NCBI GenBank assembly: GCA_030063045.1 | Contig: JAQSEB010000011.1 | Span: 1,426,001-1,490,000 of the forward strand | Reading direction: 5' to 3' | Source: Pratylenchus scribneri | Taxonomy: Eukaryota; Nematoda; Chromadorea; Rhabditida; Pratylenchidae | DNA length: 64,000 nucleotides | Shown here: piece after piece, positions 38,601 through 46,370 of the stretch | Layout: each line of letters begins with the position of its first letter | How positions within the stretch are numbered: the stretch's first letter is position 1 | Made by a program: the position numbers and the translations under genes | The notes under the pieces: generated by a model | What the model saw: the letters and a program-made list of their open reading frames with translations, nothing else | Told to the model about the DNA's origin: nothing | The model's database searches: none

Positions 38601-41600
38601 TTTCATTGCCGGCAGTTTCATTGCCAGCGACTTTGACGAGTCATAACTCTGCAAAGGAAAAACCATTTGAGACAATCTTGGTATCATTGGATAGAGCTAA
38701 TCAAACTCTATTAAATGACATAAAGCAATTTATGAAAAGTTAAATATCCTCTTAATTACAAGCTTCTAATTCTAACTAAGAAAAAGTGACTTGTTTTCAA
38801 CTTTTCGACTTTAAGTCACTTAAATTTTCATTTATCAAAAAAGCTTTATCCAATATTCTATAGAGCTTGAATAGCTCTATCTAATGATACCAAGATTTTC
38901 TCAGAAGGTTTCTTCTTTGCAGAGTTATGACTTGACAAAGTCGCTGGCAATGAAACGGCCGGCAATGAAACGTCCCCCACCGTCTTTTGGTCATAGTTGA
39001 ACAAAATAGAAACAAATTTGGGAAGGCGATATGCCACTTAAAATCCCAAACTCTCATATAAAAAAAGTGGCCTTTAATAATTTTTTTTGAAATTCATAAC
39101 AATTTGTAAAAAAATAAGCGAGTTCTTCTTTCAAGTCGAAAAATTCTTGTTTATAAAACTCAAAAACATGCTAAAAATGGACCAAATTGTAGAGAACATT
39201 TTGGGCTTTTCAATGGAATGGTAAATCATCACTTAACTAAATTGGTTGATTCCTTGATTACTTTCGGGGATAGAGAGTAAAGTCCATAGTATTTAATTAT
39301 CTTCTACCAATTAATTTACAATAATTTGAATTTTCTCTGTCGCAGATTTACAAATTACAACCGGGTGCCAACATTGCCCTGCTGGTCATCAATCAACCCG
39401 TGGATCAAGTCGATGTCCTCCATGCTGTTCGGCATTTGAACATGTTATTGGCTGGATTGGATGTGGACATTTTGGTGAAACAAGTTTACATTGGCGACGA
39501 TGGATTGGCCGACCCAAGGCGAACACATTTGTTGGCATTTGCCATCGACAAGAAGACAAGGGTGCCAATTTCCGCCGGCAAATTCAAAGAGTGAGTTAAC
39601 AAGTCCAAATATGAAAAAGACAATTCGTGAACAGATTAAAATGGTGGAGGGTCCATTCCTCTAAACGGGTCCATTCCTCTAAATCAGAGTAGGGGCTAGG
39701 GACTATGGGCTTATGGGCTTCGGAGCATAGGAGACAAATGGAAATAGTACATGCTAGAGTTTTAGAGGAATGGACCCGTTTAGAGGAATGGACCCGCAAT
39801 CATTAAAATAGGGTACATTAACAATAATTTGTTCAGCTTCTTATTAAAGAGATCATGATGCTATAAAATAAAATAGAATTATTTAATATTTTTTAAAATC
39901 CTCCAATTAATTCCGCATGTTTTATTATTTCGTACAATGTAATGTTTTATAATTTCAATTTAATTCTGCCTATTTTACAATCCAAATTTTTTACAATCCA
40001 AATTTTTTACAATCCAAATTTTTTACAATTCAAATGTTTTACAATTCAAATGTTTTACAATCCAAATGTTTTACAATTCAAATGTTTTACAATTCAAATG
40101 TTTTACAATTCAAATGTTTTACAATCCAAATGTTTTACAATTCAAATGTTTTACAATTCAAATGTTTTACAATCCAAATGTTTTACAATTCAAATGTTTT
40201 ACAATTCAAATGTTTTACAATTCAAATGTTTTACAATTCAAATGTTTTACAATTCAAATGTTTTACAATTCAAATGTTTTACAATTCAAATGTTTTACAA
40301 TCCAAATGTTTTACAATTCAAATGTTTTACAATTCAAATGTTTTACAATTCAAATGTTTTACAATTCAAATGTTTTACAATTCAAATGTTTTACAATCCA
40401 AATGTTTTACAATTCAAATGTTTTACAATTCAAATGTTTTACAATTCTTCAATAAAATTTCACCTATTTTACAATTTCTCCATTAAATTCTGCATTTTGC
40501 ACAAAATTATACCATACAAAATCATATTTTTTAGTGCCAAAGCCTTTGTGAGATAATGATTAATGAGAAATGTTTTGGAAATCTAAATTCATAATTAATT
40601 AAAACATCAAATTCATTTTTAGATTGCTAGAAGCGGCAATGCCCCAGCTGTCGGCATACACCCCATCGCCAAATGGAATCATTGCTTCAGCACCACCAAA
40701 TTCGCCACTTCGCCATTTGGCCGAAGTTTATGTGCCACCGGATTATGGGAGTCTGATGAATGCGCCATTCCGATTGACCAGTGCCGAAATTGTAAAAAAT
40801 TATAAAATTTTGTGTGCCAAATATTATTTTCCTTCTGAAGACCCTTTTGGCCATCAGTGCCCTGTTGGTTTTTTGCATTTGCGCAATGTTATTCACATTG
40901 TTGCGATGTTGCAAACGCCGCCAAGAATTGATCACCAAATCCGATTTGGAATACATGGTGGACAGCGGAGTCAGTGGCGCTGGCCCACGGCCCTACAATG
41001 TGGAGTTGATCACAAGGAAGGCGGCACAGGCTGCCGAAATTGCTGGCCGCCGTTTGCCTGAACCCCAGGAACAATGCACAATGACGTATGTGTTTTGGGG
41101 CACCAGTGATTTTGGGGAAATGAAAATTAATTACAAATCTGACAAATTAGAGATAAAATTGTTGAAAGCCCAAATAGCTTGATGCCTTAAAGAAAAAATC
41201 ACTTTTGAATTTGGATTACCGTACACTGATTAATATTCTTATGATTAGGTGGATTAGTCGGATAAAGAGAAATAGAAGCCAAAGGATTTGACCAATTTTT
41301 AGCGCTCAAAATATTCATTTTTAAGGCATAAAATTCATTTTTTTCCCATCGCACCTAATTTTTTGATTTGGCCATTTTATGCCTCAAATTTGGTTAAGAT
41401 TTTTTATATAATTAATGCTAACATTTATCCATTTTTGGGCATAATTAAAGCCTCCAATTTAGGCTAATTTTAATTGCCAAAATTCCATCAAATTTAGCTC
41501 AATTTTTGCTTAAACTTTCTTGCAAATTTATGCACAAATTTTTGATTTTTGCCTCAAGCAAATTTTTGATTCATTTTTTTATTTGTCAAAAAAACATTTC

Positions 41601-42590
41601 CCTCAAATTTTTTCAAAAAATTTCTGTCTTTATTTTTGAAGTTCCGAATCGCGGGCAACATTGGTCGCCTCTTCCGGCATTTATGCAATTGGGGGAAGGG
41701 GCGGAGGCGGAGATGATGGCAGCCAATTGGGTGGCCCATTGAGACGAACGGTTCGGGGCATTATGGCCGAAAGCAATGGCAGTTCCACCGCTGCTGAGGA
41801 GAGTCCGCCTCCCTCATCCATACAAATTGGCAGTGAACAAAATTTGTTGCTACGGCCCCAGAGGGGAAGGGCTGGCAAAAAGGGCGGCGACATGGGAGGA
41901 GGCGATCGGATTAATCAGGCAAGAGGGCAAATTGCCGAGAAGAAAAATATTTTTGAGGTGGAACGTGGAATCTGCTGGAATCTAGTGAAATTACATTTTT
42001 TAATCTATTTATCGAGCGGAATTTTAAATTACTCTTCTAATCCATTGGCTGCTAGGGAATAATTCATAGTGCCACCATTTCACTACCCGGACCGACCATT
42101 CTTTTGGCCATAGTTCCACGTGGCAATTGCTAATCTAGGAAGGCAATTTACCATTAGAAAGCCCAAAGTGTTCTCTACAATTTGGGCTGCTTTCTTGATG
42201 GGCTATGGCCAAAAGGAATGAACCATATGCACATTTCTACCGGTCAAAAATAATTAGGCAAATTAATTAGGATTTGACCATCGGCAAAGTATCTGAAAAA
42301 TTTTTATAAAAGGGAACAATCATAGGAATTATTATTCGATCCTAATAAAGACATATTTATTCCCTATAAAAATTCAGGGTTTCGACGACAATGGAAATGG
42401 CGCCGATGGAATTGTTCCCGCGGCTTCATCATCAACGGAAAATAGCCCAGAAATGGGTGCTAATCGAGTGAATGGCGTACGAAATGGAGCACCAAAAAGG
42501 GAGCCGCCTCCACCGCCGAACAGTAGTCCACCACAAATTCGGCAACAACCAACGCAGACGTCAAAAATTCCTACGGCAACGGCAAAATGA
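8326..42590 (+). CDS. giant cadherin-family transmembrane receptor, 42 coding exons, 3,297 aa
   Basis: Exons: 8326-8673, 9252-9506, 10124-10441, 11550-11678, 11730-11936, 12473-12655, 13240-13371, 13624-13695, 14129-14335, 14759-15145, 15586-15894, 16930-17088, 18755-19066, 19369-19515, 20001-20234, 20819-21081, 21156-21246, 21791-22081, 22870-23007, 23130-23277, 23985-24244, 24921-25143, 25852-26109, 26613-27018, 27260-27478, 28109-28523, 31193-31498, 31845-32092, 32486-32693, 33384-33563, 34167-34466, 35068-35293, 35883-36037, 36422-36674, 37082-37450, 38022-38129, 38179-38420, 39346-39590, 40623-40791, 40841-41085, 41642-41957, 42378-42590. The sum is 9,894 nt with continuous phase. The order is signal peptide, a long ectodomain of cadherin repeats, membrane-adjacent domain, one TM helix and a tail. 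Diagnostic linkers are VNDHSPRF, VDKDEHVPTF, DVNDNFPQF and LDRNDNAPQI; many repeats have lost the calcium motifs. The role is presumably homophilic or heterophilic adhesion at the cell surface. The end of exon 31845-32092 is uncertain (32068 also keeps frame). The orthologue is not assigned. Confidence 0.85.
10508..11275. repeat. imperfect tandem duplication in a cadherin intron
   Basis: About 380 bp occurs twice in a row. The shared core includes CCTATATCCTATTATTATT, CATCTTCATGTTTCC and ACAGTATATTTGGCAAG (near 10570-10805 and 10943-11195), plus matching tails GAACTTTAGTAA (10829 and 11217). The offset is about 370-390 bp with small indels. The duplicated unit is not coding. Confidence 0.85.
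11679..11729 (+). other. 51-nt GC-AG mini-intron in the cadherin gene
   Basis: The sequence starts GCAAGT and ends TTTTTTGAAG. It is 17 codons long and stop-free, so it could be read through. Its translation (ASALLCLFFVYFLCFLK) is hydrophobic and T-rich and would interrupt the cadherin segment FGNFTN / ELKPGDELV. Splicing restores a normal-looking ectodomain sequence. Confidence 0.7.
12945..13150. repeat. dispersed repeat family C, copy 1
   Basis: Shares blocks with 33705-33920: GAAGCTATGCTCAAAAAAGC versus GAGCCATACTAAAAAAAAC, ACCAATTTAAATAAA, CATTAGATA-C-AATAGTCTG and CTTGATGAATTATT. Both copies are intronic and non-coding. Confidence 0.6.
13624..14335 (+). other. canonical cadherin repeat junction (VNDHSPRF)
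   Basis: Exons 13624-13695 and 14129-14335 join to give ATADVLIDDVNDHSPRF, then FRLAEPNPFNNTEIGSLLAL and GEFGRVRYRI. This is the DxNDNxP calcium linker followed by the start of the next repeat, at about residues 540-600. It is the clearest early proof of the cadherin family. Confidence 0.85.
13731..14025. mobile_element. foldback repeat family A, representative copy
   Basis: The left half reads CACAAGGAAGTAACCAATTT ... GGAAGGCAAATATTC ... TGTCCTCTAAAAAGTGG. The right half is roughly its reverse complement (AGAGGGCACTTTGGGCT ... TTATTGCCTT). Related copies or halves lie near 16480-16800, 19655-19935, 21345-21450, 23515-23590, 24551-24805, 26191-26475, 31630-31700, 32820-33140, 33190-33280, 34483-34805, 38990-39275, 42106-42212 and 42967-43263. 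Ends such as GGCCATAGCTCAACAAGG and CTTCCTTGTTGAGCTATGGCC-like sequences pair with each other. No coding capacity is visible, so this is a MITE-like, non-autonomous family. Confidence 0.65.
17540..18010. other. pyrimidine-rich, less AT-rich island inside a cadherin intron
   Basis: Within intron 17089-18754 the plus strand turns abruptly C/T-rich, with CCGCGG, runs of CCCCT and few long A runs. In composition it resembles the DNA upstream of gsk-3 and of the MADF gene. Open frames exist on both strands but have no splice sites matching the flanking exons and no recognisable domain. An internal promoter or enhancer is possible but unproven. Confidence 0.35.
27501..28024. mobile_element. hAT-type MITE, 524 bp, with TIRs and 8-bp target duplication
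   Basis: The left terminus CAGGGGTCGGATC (27501-27513) is the perfect inverse of the right terminus GATCCGACCCCTG (28012-28024). The flanks carry the direct repeat CTTTAAAG (27493-27500 and 28025-28032), an 8-bp target-site duplication. TIRs beginning CAGGGGT with 8-bp duplications are typical of hAT elements. There is no transposase frame, so the copy is non-autonomous. The interior holds three exact-looking 31-bp copies beginning GGCCGCGCAGCG (27778, 27809, 27840). The element sits in the intron between exons 27260-27478 and 28109-28523. Confidence 0.92.
27778..27862. repeat. 31-bp tandem repeat inside the hAT MITE
   Basis: Three copies begin GGCCGCGCAGCGAAAA at 27778, 27809 and 27840. They are preceded by two looser copies containing CCCAATAGGGAAAAAT. 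The GCGC cores stand out in AT-rich DNA. Confidence 0.85.
28524..31192 (+). other. 2.67-kb GC-AG intron holding tandem array 2
   Basis: The preceding exon ends at AAG 28523 and the intron begins GCAAGT. The acceptor is TTTTTCAG before 31193. Joining gives FRIEQK / NGDLHLHQVPLQLF with frame kept. No GT donor in this neighbourhood keeps the frame as well. Most of the intron is the 29-bp array. Confidence 0.75.
28727..31036 (+). repeat. tandem array 2: 29-bp unit, roughly 80 copies
   Basis: Same 29-bp unit as array 1, more homogeneous, with most copies carrying CCTCAATTACAATCCAAATG. Near the left end at least four longer units contain TTCCTCTCCAAATTAATTGC (28747, 28809, 29137 and 29199), which may be the older form. 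A few copies have single-base slips (AAATCCAAATATT near 29938 and 30634). All three plus frames are open for long stretches and give the same periodic peptide as array 1. It lies wholly inside a cadherin intron. Confidence 0.96.
33705..33920. repeat. dispersed repeat family C, copy 2
   Basis: Partner of 12945-13150, in the same orientation and with the same order of blocks (see that entry). Confidence 0.6.
34167..34466 (+). other. canonical cadherin repeat exon (DVNDNFPQF)
   Basis: Residues 2352-2451. The exon reads VLVQILDVNDNFPQF, then AQFRAVDPDEGAHGRVQF and GWFRLEPATGQLVLAR. These are the DxNDNxPxF linker, the DxDxGxNG-like calcium motif (DPDEGAHG) and the F.L.p.TG.L.l strand of a textbook repeat. 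A further linker, VLDRNDNAPQI, is in exon 38022-38129. Confidence 0.9.
34483..34805. mobile_element. foldback repeat family A copy
   Basis: The left part has ATGAGGAAGCAACCAATTAA; the right part has CCACTTTTTAGAGGAT, TAGCATATTGCCTTCC and TTTCCTTGCTGAG, the reverse complement of the left-type blocks. It is intronic in the cadherin gene. Confidence 0.6.
35565..35660. repeat. dispersed repeat family B, representative copy
   Basis: Core TTTTTGGCCATAACATTTTG followed by GCCAA and TTTTAATATCAAAATGCT. Similar copies lie near 9890-9985, 12120-12215, 18625-18715 (inverted) and 34035-34125 (inverted). All are in cadherin introns, often a few hundred bases before an exon. Confidence 0.6.
38596..38975. 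mobile_element. foldback element with inverted repeats of about 103 bp
   Basis: The left arm 38596-38698 starts GGACGTTTCATTGCCGGCAG and ends near GGATAGAGCT. The right arm 38873-38975 starts AGCTCTATCTAATGATACC and ends GAAACGTCC, and is a near-perfect reverse complement. The centre of about 170 bp is AT-rich and has no coding capacity. TTTGGTC occurs on both flanks but may be chance. It lies in the cadherin intron 38421-39345. Confidence 0.9.
39649..39795. mobile_element. small foldback element with 35-bp perfect inverted repeats
   Basis: The left arm 39649-39683 and right arm 39761-39795 are exact reverse complements. Each arm is itself a duplicated 17-18-mer (GGGTCCATTCCTCTAAA twice). 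The spacer is 77 bp. It is intronic in the cadherin gene, just before array 3. Confidence 0.9.
39973..40448 (+). repeat. tandem array 3: 16-bp unit, about 30 copies
   Basis: The unit is TTTTACAAT + TCAAATG (or CCAAATG); the first few copies end in T instead of G. It equals the 29-bp unit with the 13-bp block CCTCAATTACAAT removed, as expected from recombination between the two TTACAAT words in the longer unit. Looser, longer relatives flank it at both ends (39895-39972 and 40449-40500, with ATTAAATTCTGCAT). It lies in intron 39591-40622 of the cadherin gene. Confidence 0.95.
42106..42212. mobile_element. foldback repeat family A, internally deleted short copy
   Basis: Only about 107 bp: GGCCATAGTTCCACGTGG at the left, GGCTATGGCC at the right, with GGAAGGCAATTTACCATTAG and TCTACAATTTGGGC between. 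It keeps both termini but lacks most of the interior. It lies in the last cadherin intron. Confidence 0.55.
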
Positions 42591-45500
42591 GAAGGAGGAG
42601 GAGAAGAAAAGTACCCAGAAAATGCGCAATATATAAATTTAATTATTTTCCCCAACCCAATTTTGTTTGTGCATTTTTTGCCCTCCAAATTGCAATATTC
42701 TTTTTTTATATTTTTTCATATTTTCACATGTGCCTTTCAAATGCTCTCAACAATTTATTTTTCCCATTAATTTGCAATGCTCACCAATTTTTTCTGATAA
42801 ATTAGCAAAAACAAAGTCACAATCATCAAGAAACAAAATTAATAGTCAAAATGGCGCAAGCCGAAAGTGATTTTCCAAATTTCTATTTTAGGCCAACACT
42901 TTTTTTGACGTTGGTTTGGGATATTGAGAAGAAACAAAACAATTAAATACCTCAAACCGTACTTTTGGCCGTAGCTCAACAAGGACACTACCAATTCAGT
43001 AAGGCAATATGCCATTCGAAAGTCCAAAGTGCCTTATAAAAAGTTGCTTTTACTACTTTTTTGAAAAATTAAAACTATTTGTAAAATAAACGACTTTTCC
43101 TTACAAACAGGAAAATTTGAATTCATTCCATTCAAAGGCATGCAACTTTTTTTCTAGAATTCATCAAATTAAAATTTAGGCAAAATTGTAGAGGGCATTT
43201 TGGGCTTTTAAAAGATATATCGCCTTCTTATTAGATTGGGCATTACCTAGCTGAGCTATGGGCCAGAAACCAATACAAGGTACTCAATCGGCGTTACCTA
43301 ATTGTCTCCTACTCAAATTCGCGAACAAGGACTCTCAAATAAAGCCTCTAGTTCGACCTATTTGAAGCCAAAAAAATGGGGCCTTTTGCGAAGCCGACTA
43401 GGCCAAAATTGTCTTCCTTCTTTCTTTCTGCTTTCTTTCTCCTATATGCTCATGGAAATGAACGAGAATGGGGAAAAAGGGGCCGAAAGCAGTCCTCTTT
43501 GCTTATTTGGGGCCAGCCAATCGAAATGCGAAAAAAGAAACAAAGAAGCTGTTGGCGCCGGGAATGCGGCTGGCAGCAAGGCAGGCGAGAATTCTTGAAG
43601 GAGAAGGAACACCAGAGAAACCGTCAGCGGAAAGTACTCCCCAACAACGGTGGCGGAAACGTACGCCTCAAAATGAGGAACGTGAAGACAGCAGCCGCCG
43701 AAAGGGAGGAAAAGCATTGGCCCCGGCGGCATTGAAGAACACACTCCTCGCTCAACCCCAATTCCCCCCAACATTCCTTCCTCTCTTCATTCCATTAATG
43801 TGCTTCTACTATATGTCTCAAATGAAGAGGAGGATTGGGGGGCAACCGGCCATCGGCCACATCCAAAATCCTCTCATCATTAGAAGGAGAAGAAGAAGCA
43901 AAGTAGCAAAGCACACACCATTTACTACACAATTCACTCGGTCAAAAATATAGTACTAGAATATATAATATACTCATTTTTTCCCATTCGGGCTTCGGTG
44001 GGCACCACCACTAAATTTCCCCCATTCATTCTCATTCATCTCAATTTACGCCCCCTTGGCCCCCACAATCTATCGGTGGTGGCCCCTGGCCCCCGAGGGG
44101 TTGTCGCCTTCGGTCGAGAGCGGCTGCCTCCTATATTCCCTTCCTCTCGCCTATAGGGTACCGTTGTGTGCCGCCATTTTTTCATCACCAACCCAACCAA
44201 TCCATTTGGCCCCATCAACCGTTCTTCTTGTCTTCTTCTTCACCTTTTACCCCTCATTTAGCACCAGCCTCCCCTCCTCTTCATCCATTTTTCACCCCAA
44301 TTTCAGGGGTCCATCTTCCACTATTTTAGCTCTTCTTCTTCTTCATCATTGGTCTTCATCACTTTCCGCGTCCCACATAGGCCAGCCGCGCCCCACCAAC
44401 CAACCAATTGCAATTCATCGACGAAAATGTGTCCTCTTCCTCCCTCGAACACCAAAATTCGTCTTCTTTTTATATTCGGCCTCCTCCTCCTCTTCTTTTG
44501 GGCAAAAATCGACTTCCTTCCTCATCTCCCAATTGGTCTTCCCACTTCCTTCTTCAAATTTCTTCTATTAATTTTCCATCCGTTCTCTTAATCTCCTCCC
44601 TAAAAAGTTGTTCTTCCAGCCGTATTCTATTGCCATCCTTCACACTAACATTCAAACAAATCCATTAATTCACAATCACAACCGTCTGCTGTTCGCGCCC
44701 AACAAACATGACGTTCATTTTTTGGATTAGAAGCTGTTCAAAAAAGGAGATTAACTGCATTTTGAACAGCCGTGAAAAAATTCTGCGGAAGCCAATCTAT
44801 CTCCAATCTTAATAATCCTTTTTCTTGATTCCATTTCCAAAATTTACAATTTCTCTTTTTAATTCCGCAATTAAAACAAAAACCTCTTCATTTTATATGG
44901 TAAAGGTTTTGGGCATTCATTACTTTTTAAATTTACGCAAAAAATTAAATTTGATTATTGATTATTTTTTATCAAATCAATTTATTTTATCATTTCAATT
45001 TCAATCATACTAAAATGGCTATGGCTGTGGTTTGGCTTCTGCTGCTTTGAAATTGCATTTTACATAAACAAATTAAATCAAACTTCCCTACACTCCATTT
45101 TTGATAAATGCTTAGCTTTTCAATCCAACTTTTCATTATTTTATGCTTAATAAAGGTTTGCTCGCTTTTAAAATGGTTCAAAATAACACAATAAACATAA
45201 AACATTATTTCGGTTTAGATTTTGATTCAATTTAGAATTTAAGTTCAAAAACCTTTCAAAAAAATTGGTTTTCAAACCAATCAATCAGCTTAACAATACA
45301 ATATTCTCTCTCACTTCAGACAAATATAGTCCAAATCCCAAATGTCCTCACATAAACTTCTCATAATCACATTATTTCCCCATCAATTCTCATCAACTCC
45401 GCGGACCGCACTCCTCACACAAAGCACCATCAGCTGCTATTTTGCGTGTGATTTAGTCTTTGCTTCTTTATTTTCCAATATTCTCTTCGCATTCTCTTGT

Positions 45501-46370
45501 GAGCTTTCTCCCCCTCGGCGACAATGCTGCCGACCGATGGCAGTGGTGTTGAGGGCACATTTTTGGTGGCCCCGACCGCGGCGGTCGCTAACCCCGCCGG
45601 TCGCCTCCCCCACCCCTCCAGCGTTTTCCCCGACTATCCACCCGCCACAAAGCTCTCCCCTTCTCTTTCCGCCTCGTACTGCTTTATCGATTCCAATATG
45701 TGTGCTGCTTCTCCACACCACCACCACTACTGTCCAACAAAAACCACCCAACAACAGTCTCCTCACCCCTCCGGCTCCCCAATTTCCCTAGCAGCCCCTT
45801 TGAATTGGGGGAAAAAGACGACGACGACATCGTCCCCTCCTTTTGCTCTCCCCTCGGCCCCCACTTTATTTGTCGCACACCTTTATTTCCCCTTTTCCAA
45901 CATTTCCCAAAATTTTCGTTATTTTCAACCACCCATAGTCCCATCTCATCATTCAAAAAAAATTGGATAAATCTTATAAAAAAAAATAAAAATATTACAA
46001 ATGTTAGTTTAAGTCGAAATCACGGTTTAAGTGGATCAATCAATATTTTATTTTAGTTCCCTATTCAAGGTCGCCAAAGACCAAACCATATTCTATCTAA
46101 TCAAAGAAAAGTTTATAGAAAATTAGCGCTACTTTTCTTTTTTAAAGATCTTGTTCTAGGTTTGTTGTCCATTTCTAAAAGTAATTTCCACCATTTATAT
46201 TATCTCATAGTTCCCTGCAATCTTTAATCTTTCCAATTTTTCATATGATTTTCATTTACTATATTTTTATTATAAATCAATTAATTTCCAGCAAATCAGA
46301 AAGAAATTCAGCCAATTTTCCATTAAAAACAATCAATTGCATTTTCATCAATCATCATATCTCGCATCGG
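42591..46370. other. long intergenic region between cadherin and gsk-3
   Basis: Holds a family A foldback copy (42967-43263), then 43300-43950 with mixed composition, then two strongly C/T-rich plus-strand blocks (about 44040-44680 and 45330-45960). Open frames are long here because of the base bias, but none has a recognisable domain or consistent splice sites. A distal promoter or untranslated first exon of gsk-3 could lie here. TTTCCAG at 46284-46290 is a possible splice or trans-splice acceptor before the start codon. Confidence 0.4.
42967..43263. mobile_element. foldback repeat family A, well-preserved copy
   Basis: Starts GGCCGTAGCTCAACAAGGAC and ends near CTAGCTGAGCTATGGGCC. Internal blocks GGCAATATGCCATTCGAAAG and TTGTAGAGGGCATTTTGGGC pair across the centre. 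It lies in the 3' flank of the cadherin gene. Confidence 0.65.

Larger units (their letters stand above)
39346..41085 (+). other. membrane-adjacent domain and transmembrane helix of the cadherin
   Basis: Exons 39346-39590 and 40623-40791 encode NIALLVINQPVDQVDVLHAV, LDVDILVKQVYIGDDGL and a following charged segment. The strand-helix-strand pattern and the VINQP start recall the ferredoxin-like membrane-adjacent domain of Cad99C, PCDH15 and CDH23; this match is from memory. Exon 40841-41085 opens with TLLAISALLVFCICAMLFTL, a single TM helix, followed by the stop-transfer LLRCCKRR. The cytoplasmic tail continues through 41642-41957 and 42378-42590 and is Gly/Ser/Pro-rich, with PPPPP and basic patches. 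Confidence 0.65.

Noticed and set aside
43302..43953. Overlapping plus-strand open frames of about 100-160 residues upstream of gsk-3
   Set aside because: Several frames are open at once, translations are Arg/Lys/Gly-biased and mutually exclusive, and no splice sites link them to gsk-3.
44056..45970. Long Ser/Pro/Leu-rich open frames in pyrimidine-rich DNA
   Set aside because: Typical of base-composition artefacts: open in two or three frames with no domain.
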